From NCBI RefSeq assembly GCF_014287955.1, contig NZ_JACOPD010000003.1, forward strand, positions 62,001 to 126,000: 64,000 nucleotides of DNA. The letters run 5' to 3'. Positions within the stretch are counted from its first letter, which is position 1, and each line of letters opens with the position of its first letter. The translations under genes were made by a program, and so were the position numbers. The notes under the pieces are model-generated. The model worked only from the letters and a program-made list of their open reading frames with translations. It was not told the DNA's origin and did no database searches. This stretch comes from Lachnospira hominis (ex Liu et al. 2021) (GTDB taxonomy: Bacteria > Bacillota > Clostridia > Lachnospirales > Lachnospiraceae). Below are positions 25,021 to 34,085 of the stretch, piece after piece.

Positions 25021-26215
25021 TGTCGATTTCTTCTTTCATTAAAAATGCGGATGAAGGATTTTTGGTGCAGCAGAGTCTGAAAACTGTAATTCCGGCAGCT
25101 ATTTTTTCTGATGCTGCAAGATTATTTTCAAGCAGTCCGGTATTCCAGCACGGTGATATCATGCGTTGTGCAATACTTAAAACAGCGTCGTCACCGTCAA
25201 TTCGCCTAACTTGGTCAGTAATGTCTTTTTTTATAAAAGTTATTCCGCCAAGCGGGTAACTGCGGCTGGTATAAATGCCGGAAGTGCCACACCACGGAAT
25301 TCCTATAACTACAGGAATTCCATCTGTGGTATTTATATCTATAAGATTTAAGTCACCGTTAATGACAGGCGTGTTAAAAAGTTCTTTCCACATATTTGTA
25401 TGCGTTGATTTCCCGGCACCTGAATGACCTGAAAACAGCCATGCTTTATCTTTATAAAGGACTGATGCCGAGTGTATGGCATACATTCCCTTAAAAGAAG
25501 CATTATAAAGAAAGATTGTTCTTATGGCAAAAAATATTTCTTCACTTATGTCCGGTTTGTCTGAATCTGTATCAGATGTGCGTTTACAGTACATATTACA
25601 TGTGCGTCCGTCCTTTGAAAGATGCCATTCAATCAGTCCGTATGGTTTGTTATATCTACATATGTAAAATGAATCATCTTCAAGAAGAGTGAGTTCATCA
25701 GTTCTTAAAACCTGTTTTTTTCCACGATGAAAAAACGGAATAAAATGCGTTATATTAATTGTAATATCGTCATGCACTGTATCCTTAAATGTATCAAATG
25801 ACAAATCTTCATTGTCATCATAGCGGAAAATGGAAAAATTGTCTGAAACATATTCATCCGGTGCATTGATGCATATAGAAATTGTATTAATTCTTAAATG
25901 ATGCGGTTTAGAATTATCCGGCAGGGTTATAATATCATTTTCACGTTCAAAAACCCTGTAGGCTGTAAGTATGTCTAAAAATGAATCAAGATCGTCAGAA
26001 AGAATAGTTTTATCATCGGTAGTAACGGCGTTGTATTTTTTACACATTTCAGATAAAATTTCATCTCTTCCAAAGCCATCGGAAAGGCTGTTCCATATAA
26101 AAATGCCGGTGTCATTGAGTTTCACACATTTTTTTAAATCTGCAACAGATTGTCCATAAGGCATAAGATAAGGAATGCCATTTATATATTCGAGAGTGTA
26201 GTCTGCAATTGTCAC
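25007..26215 (-). CDS. PqqD-like domain fused to an HPr-kinase-like P-loop domain
   Basis: This 402-residue protein starts at GTG 26215 (AGGA nine bases upstream). Residues 1-95 fit a PqqD/RRE peptide-binding domain (LMPYGQSVADLKKCVKLNDTG, FIWNSL, FLDILTAYRVFE). Residues about 230-395 fit the HprK-like kinase family, with P-loop SGHSGAGKSTHTN, GDLNLI in place of the catalytic GDD/DDL region, and GIPWCGTSG. Such proteins accompany exporters of ribosomally made, modified peptides. It probably binds a leader and phosphorylates or prepares a cargo. No radical SAM or other maturase is present nearby, which is odd for such a cluster. Confidence 0.72.
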   Translation of the reverse strand: MTIADYTLEYINGIPYLMPYGQSVADLKKCVKLNDTGIFIWNSLSDGFGRDEILSEMCKKYNAVTTDDKTILSDDLDSFLDILTAYRVFERENDIITLPDNSKPHHLRINTISICINAPDEYVSDNFSIFRYDDNEDLSFDTFKDTVHDDITINITHFIPFFHRGKKQVLRTDELTLLEDDSFYICRYNKPYGLIEWHLSKDGRTCNMYCKRTSDTDSDKPDISEEIFFAIRTIFLYNASFKGMYAIHSASVLYKDKAWLFSGHSGAGKSTHTNMWKELFNTPVINGDLNLIDINTTDGIPVVIGIPWCGTSGIYTSRSYPLGGITFIKKDITDQVRRIDGDDAVLSIAQRMISPCWNTGLLENNLAASEKIAAGITVFRLCCTKNPSSAFLMKEEIDNEYH

Positions 26216-26315
26216 GGTGATTAATCCTGTCCTTTCTTTATTTTATTTAATCATAATAGCATATGCACAAAAGTTAATCAAATAGACTAAATTTGTAAAT
26301 CAAATTGTTTATAAA

Positions 26316-26347
26316 TTGTTGTTTTTTTAACAAACGGGTAGTATAAT
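26316..26347 (+). promoter_or_regulatory. Promoter with a Rex-like operator
   Basis: TTGTTT (26319-26324), 17 bases and TATAAT (26342-26347) form a promoter. The 18-base stretch 26316-26333 begins TTGTT and ends TTAACAA, matching 16 of 18 positions of the clostridial Rex site TTGTTAANNNNTTAACAA (counting N). A redox repressor bound there would block RNA polymerase. The remainder of 26216-26384 has no other evident signal. Confidence 0.5.
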
Positions 26348-26384
26348 TGTACTATAATTAAAACAATCTGAACGGAGGATAAAT

Positions 26385-29084
26385 ATGGCAGAAGAAAGAG
26401 AACTGATTCTGAAGCTGGGTCAGAAGATTACAGACAGAATCGGTGTCAAGGTTACGACAAAAGACCCTGAATACTGGGGCCTTGCCGGTGTTATAACCGA
26501 TGAGATGGCAGAAGTTGCACTTTCTATGAAAGTAAGAGCACCTGCAACGGCACCACAGATTGCCAAAAAGTGCGGAAAAAGTCTGGAACGCACAGAAGAA
26601 CTTTTACAGGAAATGAGCGTTATAGGTCTTATAGAATATAATTGGGAAAATAAAGATCATGTAAAGCAGTACATACTTCCTATGTTTGTTCCGGGCTGTG
26701 CTGAGTTTATGATGATGAATGAAAAACAGGTTGAAGAACATCCTGAACTTGCAGATTTCTTTGAGAATATGTCAAGACTTCCGCTTGAAAAAATCACACC
26801 GATGGTACCGCTTGGCGGTGCAGGAATCGGTATGCACGTTATACCTGTTGAACAGGCTATTCCGGCAACACAGCAGTCAGTAAGTGTTGAGCATATTTCA
26901 TACTGGTTAAAGAAATATGAAAATAAATATGCAGTCGGAGCATGTTCGTGCAGAAGACAGCAGAGAGTCCGCGGTGAGGGTACCGGTGAGATTGAGGGTG
27001 AGCTTTGTATCGGTGTAGGCGATATGGCTGATTATCTTGTTGAGACCGGAAAGGGACGTTATATAGACCTCAATGAAGTGCTTGAGATATTGCAAAGAGC
27101 CGAAGATAATGGTTTTGTACACCAGATTACTAACATTGATGGTGAAGATAAGATATTTGCAATATGTAACTGTGCACCGGGTGTCTGTAACGCACTTAGA
27201 ACTTCACAACTGTTTAACACACCGAACCTTTCGCGTTCAGCATATCGTGCAAGTGTAGAATCAGATAAGTGTGTCGCATGCGGACGATGCGTTGAATTTT
27301 GTCCTACAGGAGCAGCAAAGCTCGGACAGAAACTTTGTACAAAGGATGGTCAGGTTAAATATCCGCAGGCGGAGCTTCCTGATGCAGTTAAGTGGAGCAA
27401 AGAAAAATGGGATCCAGATTATAGGGATAATGCAAAGATTAACTGTTATGATACAGGTACAGCACCTTGTAAGACCGCCTGTCCGGCACATCTTCCTGTA
27501 CAGGGTTACATAAAGATGGCATCGCAGGGTAGATATATGGATGCATTGAAGCTTATCAAAAATGAAAATCCATTTCCGGCAGTATGTGGTGCAATATGTA
27601 ACAGAAGATGTGAGGATGCCTGTACAAGAGGCACGATTGATGAGCCTATCGCAATTGATGAGATTAAAAAGTTCATCGCAGCAAAAGAGATTAATGAAAA
27701 AGACAGATATATTCCTAAGACTGTAAATCATGAAGGTAAACAGTTTGAAGAAAAGATTGCCATAGTTGGTGCAGGACCGGCCGGTATGTCAGCAGCATAT
27801 TATTTAAGATGTAAAGGCTATCCTGTAACAGTTTTCGAGCGTGAAGACAAAGCCGGAGGAATGCTTCTTAATGGTATTCCGTCATTCAGGCTTGAAAAAG
27901 ATGTTATTGCGGCAGAGATAGAAGTGCTTAAGACTATGGGTGTTGAATTCAGATTTGGCATTGATGTCGGAAGTGATGTGACGATACAGCAGCTTCGTGA
28001 TGAAGGATACAAAGCATTCTATATAGCTATCGGTGCGAGAGGCGGAAGAATGGCAGGAGTTCCGGGAGAAGATGCAAAGGGCGTCATGAGCGGAATAGAG
28101 TTCCTTAACAAAGTAAATAAAGATGAGGAACATATGAAGCTTAGTGGCAAAACAGTTGTTATCGGCGGCGGCAATGTTGCGATGGATGTTGCAAGAACAG
28201 CACTTCGTGCAGGTTCAGATGATGTTTCTATGTATTGTCTTGAAAGCCGTGATGAGATGCCGGCAGCAAAAGATGAGATTGAAGAGGCATTAGAAGAAAA
28301 TATCAGCATTAACAACGGCTGGGGACCAAAAGAGATTATCACTGAAAATGGCAGAGTCAAAGCAGTTGTTCTTAAAAAGTGTACTTCAGTATTTAATGCA
28401 GAAAAGAGATTTGCTCCTGTATATGACGAGAATGATACTATTACAATAGAGTGCGATAATGTTCTTCTTTCAATTGGACAGCAGATTATCTGGGGAAATC
28501 TTTTAGCAGGAACAAAAGTTGAACTTAATAAAAATGGTACTGCAAAAGCGGATCCTGTTACATATCAGACGGCAGAACCGGATATTTTTGTCGGCGGTGA
28601 TGTATATACAGGACCTAGATTTGCAATAGATGCAATTGCAGCCGGAAAAGAAGGTTGTGTATCAATTCACAGATTTGTACATAAGGGTCATAGTCTCACA
28701 CTTGCAAGAGATTTAAGACATTTCATTGAGCTTGATAAGAATAATCTTGACATTGAAGAGTATGATAATGCAAAGAGACAAAGACCGGGCAGAAAATCAG
28801 GCGATGCAGCATCAACATACAGGGATTTACGTGAGATATTCACAGAAGAACAGCTTAAAACAGAGGCTTCAAGATGTCTTGGATGTGGTGCTACAGTTGT
28901 AGACCCTAACAAATGTATCGGATGCGGACTTTGTACAACAAAGTGCGAATTTGATGCTATACATCTTTCAAGAGACCTGCCTGATGCAAGCCGAATGACA
29001 AAATCAGAAGATAAACTTAAAAAGATTCTTCCTTATATGATTAAGAGAGAAATCAAGATTAAGTTTAACAAAGATAAAAAATAA
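26385..29084 (+). CDS. Multi-cluster iron-sulfur flavoprotein, GltD/NfnB-like NAD(P) oxidoreductase
   Basis: This 899-residue cytoplasmic electron-transfer enzyme has several modules. Residues 1-140 are a helical N-terminal region with a possible winged-helix segment. Cys-rich ACSCRRQQR and ICNCAPGVC segments follow, then a ferredoxin motif CVACGRCVEFCP. The GltD-type region starts near residue 350 (CKTACPAHLPVQGYI, CGAICNRRCEDACTRG), continues with the FAD site IAIVGAGPAGMSAAYYLR and the NAD(P) site VVIGGGNVAMDVA, and ends in a second ferredoxin-like region (CLGCG, CIGCGLCTTKCEFDAIH). It is followed by hypA, a membrane protein and hypB. Electron bifurcation or ferredoxin:NAD(P) exchange is inferred from the modules; partners are not visible here. 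Confidence 0.85.
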   Translation: MAEERELILKLGQKITDRIGVKVTTKDPEYWGLAGVITDEMAEVALSMKVRAPATAPQIAKKCGKSLERTEELLQEMSVIGLIEYNWENKDHVKQYILPMFVPGCAEFMMMNEKQVEEHPELADFFENMSRLPLEKITPMVPLGGAGIGMHVIPVEQAIPATQQSVSVEHISYWLKKYENKYAVGACSCRRQQRVRGEGTGEIEGELCIGVGDMADYLVETGKGRYIDLNEVLEILQRAEDNGFVHQITNIDGEDKIFAICNCAPGVCNALRTSQLFNTPNLSRSAYRASVESDKCVACGRCVEFCPTGAAKLGQKLCTKDGQVKYPQAELPDAVKWSKEKWDPDYRDNAKINCYDTGTAPCKTACPAHLPVQGYIKMASQGRYMDALKLIKNENPFPAVCGAICNRRCEDACTRGTIDEPIAIDEIKKFIAAKEINEKDRYIPKTVNHEGKQFEEKIAIVGAGPAGMSAAYYLRCKGYPVTVFEREDKAGGMLLNGIPSFRLEKDVIAAEIEVLKTMGVEFRFGIDVGSDVTIQQLRDEGYKAFYIAIGARGGRMAGVPGEDAKGVMSGIEFLNKVNKDEEHMKLSGKTVVIGGGNVAMDVARTALRAGSDDVSMYCLESRDEMPAAKDEIEEALEENISINNGWGPKEIITENGRVKAVVLKKCTSVFNAEKRFAPVYDENDTITIECDNVLLSIGQQIIWGNLLAGTKVELNKNGTAKADPVTYQTAEPDIFVGGDVYTGPRFAIDAIAAGKEGCVSIHRFVHKGHSLTLARDLRHFIELDKNNLDIEEYDNAKRQRPGRKSGDAASTYRDLREIFTEEQLKTEASRCLGCGATVVDPNKCIGCGLCTTKCEFDAIHLSRDLPDASRMTKSEDKLKKILPYMIKREIKIKFNKDKK

Positions 29085-29151
29085 GCAAGCAGGATTTGTG
29101 TGCACACAAGTATAGCATGCCACGCATAAGCGTGCCGGATTGGAGAAATTT

Positions 29152-29496
29152 ATGCATGAATTGGGAATTATAGTCCATGTTGCCAAGACATTAAAACATG
29201 TAGCATTGCAGGAAAATGTAAGTAAAATCGGCAGTGTCACACTTGAAATCGGAGAAGTGTCAGGCATAGTGGAAAGTTATCTCACAGATTGTTGGGAATA
29301 CTACCGTAAAAAAGATGAACTTATTGAAGACTCAAAGTTGATAATTGAAAAAATAGAGGCGGTTACGTATTGTGATGACTGTGAAAAGACTTATCCTACA
29401 GTGCAATATGGAAGACAATGTCCATACTGTAAAGGTTATAATACGTGGCTTGCGGTAGGAAATGAGTGCAATATAAAAGAAATCGAAGCGTGCTGA
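29152..29496 (+). CDS. hypA: Nickel metallochaperone HypA
   Basis: HypA delivers nickel to metalloenzymes, classically [NiFe] hydrogenase, together with HypB. ATG 29152 is right because the protein must begin Met-His-Glu (MHELGI), where His2 binds nickel; a longer frame from TTG 29140 would bury it. The product has 114 residues with the zinc site CDDC-(12)-CPYC. The ribosome site is TTGGAG. The 67-base gap before it holds small palindromes (GTGTGCACAC and CACGC-ATAA-GCGTG). No hydrogenase large subunit or hypC-F is present in the window. Confidence 0.92.
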   Translation: MHELGIIVHVAKTLKHVALQENVSKIGSVTLEIGEVSGIVESYLTDCWEYYRKKDELIEDSKLIIEKIEAVTYCDDCEKTYPTVQYGRQCPYCKGYNTWLAVGNECNIKEIEAC

Positions 29497-29517
29497 TAAA
29501 CAAAGGAGGAGAAATCT

Positions 29518-30564
29518 ATGTTATTTCATGTTTACGGAGGAAATGCTCTCTATCAATGGGGAGCAATGATTTTAGTCCTTGTAGGACTTATACTTTTAAA
29601 TGAGGTTGCAAGACGTACAAAGCTTGGTGGCCTTATAATATTTGGTGCTGTACCGGTTGTGCTTACAATATATTTTATTGTCATTGCAGCATGTGCGGCA
29701 GCAGGGCAGACATGGGCTGTTGAAAACCAGACACATGTTTATATGAACGGCTGGTTCCACTATATGAAGCTTTATGCATCACTTGCAGGTTGTATTGGTT
29801 TTATGATGATAAAGTATGGCTGGGGAATCGGTAAGACACATTGGTTTAAGGCATATCCGTTTGTAATAGTTGCAATTAATATTCTTATTGCTGTTGCAAG
29901 TGATTTTGAATCAGCAATCAACGGATGGTATAAATGGTGGCTTTCATCAGAAGATGTATGGCTTTATGGTGGATGGCACAATGTAATGAATGGTATTGCA
30001 GGTCTGATTAACATATTCTGTATGACTGGCTGGTGGGCAGTATATTCATCAAAAGATAAAAAAGATATGATATGGCCTGATATGATATGGGTATATATCC
30101 TTGTTTACGATGTATGGAATTTTGCTTATACATACAACTGTCTCCCAACACATTCATGGTTCTGTGGTGTAGCACTTTTACTTGCACCTACAATTGCAGC
30201 ACTTTGCTGGAACAAGGGTGGCTGGATTATGAACAGGGCAAACACATTGTGTGTATGGTGTATGTTTGCACAGGTGTTCCCTCTTTTCCAGGAAACAATG
30301 TCAGACGGAACACAGATTTATCCATGGGCAACACTTACAAAGCAGTATGCTGACGGAACATTAAACGGAATTGCAGCGGGAACATCAGTAAATGCTGACC
30401 CTACAGCAATGACAATAGTATCTGCTACAGCACTCATTGTTAATGTAATTGCACTTGCATACATCATTTATAAGTCAGTAAAGACTAAGACAAATCCGTA
30501 TAAGGGTGAAATTTTTACGGATTTCAGATATTATAAAGCAGCAGCAGACAGGAGCAATATGTAA
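29518..30564 (+). CDS. Polytopic membrane protein, DUF5692-like
   Basis: This 348-residue protein has about eight to nine hydrophobic helices rich in Trp and Tyr (YMNGWFHYMKL, GWGIGKTHW, WYKWWLSSEDVWLYGGWHNVMN, shown here in parts). Conserved-looking His residues in WFHY, GWHN and PTHSWF could bind a metal. I recall this type of protein as DUF5692 but cannot confirm it by search. It lies between hypA and hypB (21-base gap; one-base TAATG overlap), so it probably acts with them, for example in metal transport or as a membrane partner of the upstream flavoprotein. Function not established. Confidence 0.65.
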   Translation: MLFHVYGGNALYQWGAMILVLVGLILLNEVARRTKLGGLIIFGAVPVVLTIYFIVIAACAAAGQTWAVENQTHVYMNGWFHYMKLYASLAGCIGFMMIKYGWGIGKTHWFKAYPFVIVAINILIAVASDFESAINGWYKWWLSSEDVWLYGGWHNVMNGIAGLINIFCMTGWWAVYSSKDKKDMIWPDMIWVYILVYDVWNFAYTYNCLPTHSWFCGVALLLAPTIAALCWNKGGWIMNRANTLCVWCMFAQVFPLFQETMSDGTQIYPWATLTKQYADGTLNGIAAGTSVNADPTAMTIVSATALIVNVIALAYIIYKSVKTKTNPYKGEIFTDFRYYKAAADRSNM

Positions 30565-31238
30565 TGACAGACAAAATGAAGATTATTGAAGTTAAGCAGA
30601 GTGTATTTGCAGATAATGATGCGGATGCTGAAAAGCTGAGAAAAGAGTTAAAAAGTGAAAAGACATTTCTTTTAAATCTTATGTCGGCACCGGGAAGCGG
30701 AAAAACAACAACGCTTGTACAGACGATAAACCGTCTTGAAAAAGATTTAAAAATCGGAGTTATGGAAGCTGATATAGATTCAGATGTAGATGCATATACA
30801 ATAGCCGAAAAGACCAATGCAAAGTCAATACAGCTTCATACAGGCGGAATGTGTCATCTTGATGCCGATATGACAAGACAGGGCGTTAAGGAACTTGATA
30901 CAAAAGACCTTGACCTTGCAATCCTTGAAAATGTAGGAAATCTTGTCTGTCCGGCTGAATTTGACACAGGTGCATCAATGAATGTATGTATATTGTCAGT
31001 GCCTGAGGGTGATGATAAGCCGCTTAAATATCCGCTTATGTTTACAATTTGCGATGCAATGATAATCAACAAAATTGATGTCTGCGATTATTTTGATTTT
31101 GATATGGAAAAAGTGCGTGAGTATGCGTACAAACGCAATCCGAATCTTAAAATATTCCCTATTTCCGCAAAAACAGGTGAGGGAGTAGACGAATGGTGTA
31201 ACTGGCTTAAAGAAAAAGTTACAGAATGGAATAAATAA
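30564..31238 (+). CDS. hypB: Nickel-insertion GTPase HypB
   Basis: HypB hydrolyses GTP to drive nickel insertion with HypA. It is 224 residues, with P-loop SAPGSGKTT, the metal/switch region MEADIDSDVDAYTIAE, CHLDADM (Cys and His at the subunit metal site), ENVGNLVCPAEFDTG and NKIDVCD (guanine specificity). There is no N-terminal His-rich nickel-storage tail. The ATG overlaps the stop of the membrane-protein gene (TAATG), so translation is coupled. A strong terminator ends the four-gene operon. Confidence 0.95.
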   Translation: MTDKMKIIEVKQSVFADNDADAEKLRKELKSEKTFLLNLMSAPGSGKTTTLVQTINRLEKDLKIGVMEADIDSDVDAYTIAEKTNAKSIQLHTGGMCHLDADMTRQGVKELDTKDLDLAILENVGNLVCPAEFDTGASMNVCILSVPEGDDKPLKYPLMFTICDAMIINKIDVCDYFDFDMEKVREYAYKRNPNLKIFPISAKTGEGVDEWCNWLKEKVTEWNK

Positions 31239-31256
31239 TTTATTTATTTTAATTGT

Positions 31257-31309
31257 CTGGCAGGTTTCTGATATCGGTGTACAGGTATCAAAAACCTGCC
31301 AGCTTTTGT
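31257..31309 (+). terminator. Terminator of the hypA-hypB operon
   Basis: CTGGCAGGTTTCTGATA and TATCAAAAACCTGCCAG form a long stem followed by CTTTTG. Confidence 0.85.
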
Positions 31310-31389
31310 TATTGAGTTTTATCTATATGCGTGATAAACTTAAAAAGACAGGAAAGCGGTAATCGCATAAAGGAGTAGTATTACTGGTT

Positions 31390-32037
31390 ATGACTAAAAA
31401 ACAGTTAGCACTTGAAGTTATAGATAGACTAAAAAAAGAATATCCGGATGCAGGCTGTACACTCGATTATGATGAAGCATGGAAGCTGCTTGTAAGTGTA
31501 AGGCTTGCGGCACAGTGTACTGATGCGAGAGTCAACGTGGTTGTTGCCGGATTATTTGAAAAATATCCGTCAGTGGCAGCACTTGCCGGGGCAGATGTTG
31601 ATGATATTGAAAAAATAGTTCATCCATGCGGACTCGGCAAAAGTAAAGCAAAAGACATAAGTGCATGTATGAAAATGCTGCATGAACAGTTTAATGACAG
31701 AGTACCGGATGATTTTGATTTACTTTTAAATCTGCCGGGGGTAGGAAGAAAGAGTGCCAATCTTATAATGGGAGATGTGTTTGGGAAGCCTGCTATAGTA
31801 ACGGATACACATTGCATAAGGCTGTCAAACAGAATTGGTCTTGTAAAAGACGAAAAAGAGCCAAAAAAAGTTGAGATGGCATTATGGAAGATAGTTCCGC
31901 CGGAAGAGGGAAGCGATTTGTGCCACAGGCTGGTCTGTCACGGGCGTGATGTCTGTACGGCAAGAACAAAGCCGCATTGCACAAAATGCTGTCTTTTCGA
32001 TATTTGCAAAAGAAACGGAGTAAAAGAATATGATTAG
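31390..32037 (+). CDS. nth: Endonuclease III (base-excision DNA repair)
   Basis: This 215-residue DNA glycosylase/AP lyase removes oxidised pyrimidines. The helix-hairpin-helix LPGVGRKSANLIMGD carries the catalytic Lys, and VTDTHCIRLSNRIGL carries the catalytic Asp. The C-terminal [4Fe-4S] motif is visible (LVCHGRDVCTARTKPHC, then CCLFDIC). The ribosome site AAGGAG is 13 bases from ATG, a little far. The end overlaps the next gene by eight bases. Confidence 0.95.
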   Translation: MTKKQLALEVIDRLKKEYPDAGCTLDYDEAWKLLVSVRLAAQCTDARVNVVVAGLFEKYPSVAALAGADVDDIEKIVHPCGLGKSKAKDISACMKMLHEQFNDRVPDDFDLLLNLPGVGRKSANLIMGDVFGKPAIVTDTHCIRLSNRIGLVKDEKEPKKVEMALWKIVPPEEGSDLCHRLVCHGRDVCTARTKPHCTKCCLFDICKRNGVKEYD

Positions 32038-32707
32038 ACAGGAAAGTCTTGAAGAAATATCTGACGGAAAACTTTATTCGGAAAATGACTGTGTAAAGGC
32101 AGATACAGGCAATTGTGCCGGGTGCAGGCAGGTATGTTGTAAGGGAATGGAAGCTTCAATAGTGCTTGACCCATATGATGTATACAGATTGACACAAAAG
32201 ACGGGAAAGTCATTTAACGAGCTTATTAATGATAAGATAGAGATAAATATTGTTGATGGTATTATGCTTCCGAATATGAGAATGAACCCGGATACTAATG
32301 CGTGTGGATTTCTGCTTAGTGACAACAGATGTGCAATACATGATGCAAGACCTGGGGTCTGCAGGATGTTTCCGCTTGGGAGATATTGGGAAGATGATAC
32401 GCATTTTAAATATATTCTTCAAAAAGGACAGTGCAACAAGGACAATCTGTTTAAGATAAAAGTAAAAAAATGGATTGATATGCATGAGGGTGAGCCATAC
32501 AGGGAATTTATAATTTTATGGCATGTTTATCTCAAGCAGATTAAGAGTGCTGCATTGAATTTAGACGAGCAGCAATTAAGAATTTTGTGCATGTATACAT
32601 TAAAAACATTTTTTGTCACACCGTATATGTCATCAGATGCAGATGGATTTTTTAGAGAAGTAAGAGAAAGAATCCAGAAAGCATATACTGATTTGGGAAT
32701 GCGGTAA
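32030..32707 (+). CDS. YkgJ-family cysteine cluster protein
   Basis: This 225-residue protein has the zinc/iron-sulfur-type cysteine cluster of the YkgJ family: GNCAGCRQVCCKG near residue 25, then CGFLLSDNRCAIHDARPGVCRMFPLG around residues 85-110 (cited here by its parts CGFLL, RCAIHDARP and GVCRMFP). The C-terminal half is helical and unassigned. It overlaps nth, so a link with DNA repair or iron-sulfur metabolism is possible but unproven. No membrane segment was seen. Confidence 0.82.
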   Translation: MIRQESLEEISDGKLYSENDCVKADTGNCAGCRQVCCKGMEASIVLDPYDVYRLTQKTGKSFNELINDKIEINIVDGIMLPNMRMNPDTNACGFLLSDNRCAIHDARPGVCRMFPLGRYWEDDTHFKYILQKGQCNKDNLFKIKVKKWIDMHEGEPYREFIILWHVYLKQIKSAALNLDEQQLRILCMYTLKTFFVTPYMSSDADGFFREVRERIQKAYTDLGMR

Positions 32708-32775
32708 AATTTTTAAGTAATAAAATATCTGGGCTATATAAAAATAATAAAGATATAGTCACACATGGAGGATTT

Positions 32776-33573
32776 ATGAAAAAAGATTTATTTTACATAG
32801 GCAGATTTAGTGTTCACGGCTACGGGCTTATGATAGGAATTGGATTTATACTTGCTTTATTTCTGGGAGAATATAGAGCAAAAAAGAAAGGAATGAAAGA
32901 AGAAGCGATAATAGATCTTGCAATTATAGCGGCTGTCGGAGGATTCCTTGGAGCTAAGATTTTATATATAATTGTAAGTCTTAAAGAGTTTTTGCAAAAT
33001 CCGCTAGCCGTAATCGGTTCAGAAGGATTTGTAGTATATGGAGGAATTATTTCGGGTGTTCTTTGCTGCATGCTTTATTGCAAAGTGAAGAAGTTAAAAT
33101 TCCTGGATTATTTTGATATTGTTATGCCGGAAGTGGCACTTGCACAGGCTTTTGGAAGAATCGGATGTTTTCTTGCAGGATGTTGTTACGGAAGACCTAC
33201 AGATTCAGTGTTTGGTGTGGTATTTCCTGAAGACAGTCTTGCACCGGCAGGAATAAAACTGATTCCGACACAGCTTATATCTGCAGTAGGAGACTTTGCG
33301 ATAGCGATAATCCTCATTATACTCGCAGATGTTGTATTCGAGAAAGCAAAAGAGAGCAGTTTGAAGGCAAAAACGGGATTTGGCATGGTTTCAGGAGATA
33401 TAGGATGCATTTATATGTTTTTGTACGGAATAGGAAGATTTCTTGTTGAATTTCTACGAAATGACGTGAGGGGGACAGTTGGTAATCTTTCAACATCACA
33501 GTTTATTTCTTTGTTTATAGTAGCAGGAAGTATTATTTTATATGTGATAAACCATAAGAAAGCAAGTGCATAA
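32776..33573 (+). CDS. lgt: Prolipoprotein diacylglyceryl transferase
   Basis: Lgt transfers diacylglycerol from phosphatidylglycerol to the lipobox Cys of lipoproteins. The 265-residue protein has about seven membrane helices, starts with the typical FSVHGYGLMIGIGFILAL region, and has the family's central GRIGCFLAGCCYGRPTD motif with its essential Arg, plus R in YGIGRFLVEFLRND near the end. It would modify proteins such as the ABC lipoprotein at 35406-36902. AGGAGG precedes ATG. Confidence 0.93.
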   Translation: MKKDLFYIGRFSVHGYGLMIGIGFILALFLGEYRAKKKGMKEEAIIDLAIIAAVGGFLGAKILYIIVSLKEFLQNPLAVIGSEGFVVYGGIISGVLCCMLYCKVKKLKFLDYFDIVMPEVALAQAFGRIGCFLAGCCYGRPTDSVFGVVFPEDSLAPAGIKLIPTQLISAVGDFAIAIILIILADVVFEKAKESSLKAKTGFGMVSGDIGCIYMFLYGIGRFLVEFLRNDVRGTVGNLSTSQFISLFIVAGSIILYVINHKKASA

Positions 33574-33973
33574 TATTATTTTCGTAATAAACCATTGGTG
33601 CGTTGTCAGGATAAAGTGTAATCATTCTTACAATATAAATAATAATAGTAATAATTCCTGTTATACATAAAAGAATTGTAAAAATTTTATTTGAGCACTT
33701 GAAAATATATCTGTTTAAAATGCCATAAATTAACAGCGGTACCCATAAAAATATGGATGGACTCCAGTAAAATGCGTCTTTGAAATGAAATGTCAAAAGG
33801 TTTACAAACGCTCTTGTCATACCACATCCGGGGCATGGAAATCCGGTTATTATTGAAATCAGGCATATTTTATGAAATAATAGATTTAACGAGATAAATG
33901 CAATGATAAATATAATGATGAATGTTTTGATGTGCATTATATCGTTGTAGATATTTTTAAGTATATTTTTCAA
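33533..33973 (-). CDS. DUF2752 family membrane protein
   Basis: This 146-residue protein has three to four helices and the family signature FPCPGCGMTRAF. The start is TTG at 33973, supported by GGAGG eight bases upstream. Its 3' end overlaps the end of lgt by 41 bases on the opposite strand. Function is unknown; family members are small membrane proteins of many gut and soil bacteria. Confidence 0.8.
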   Translation of the reverse strand: MKNILKNIYNDIMHIKTFIIIFIIAFISLNLLFHKICLISIITGFPCPGCGMTRAFVNLLTFHFKDAFYWSPSIFLWVPLLIYGILNRYIFKCSNKIFTILLCITGIITIIIYIVRMITLYPDNAPMVYYENNIMHLLSYGLSHIK

Positions 33974-34085
33974 TGTCGGTATCCTCCGTCAAAAGTTTTG
34001 TTGTAGATGCCGCAGAAGGGTATTTATTAAGAATCTTAGTATAAATAATACAATAGATTAAATAAAATTGAAAGGGGTAGAAAAA

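Noticed and set aside
26385..31238. A hydrogenase operon
   Set aside because: Only hypA and hypB are present; no large- or small-subunit hydrogenase motifs were seen in any gene of the region.
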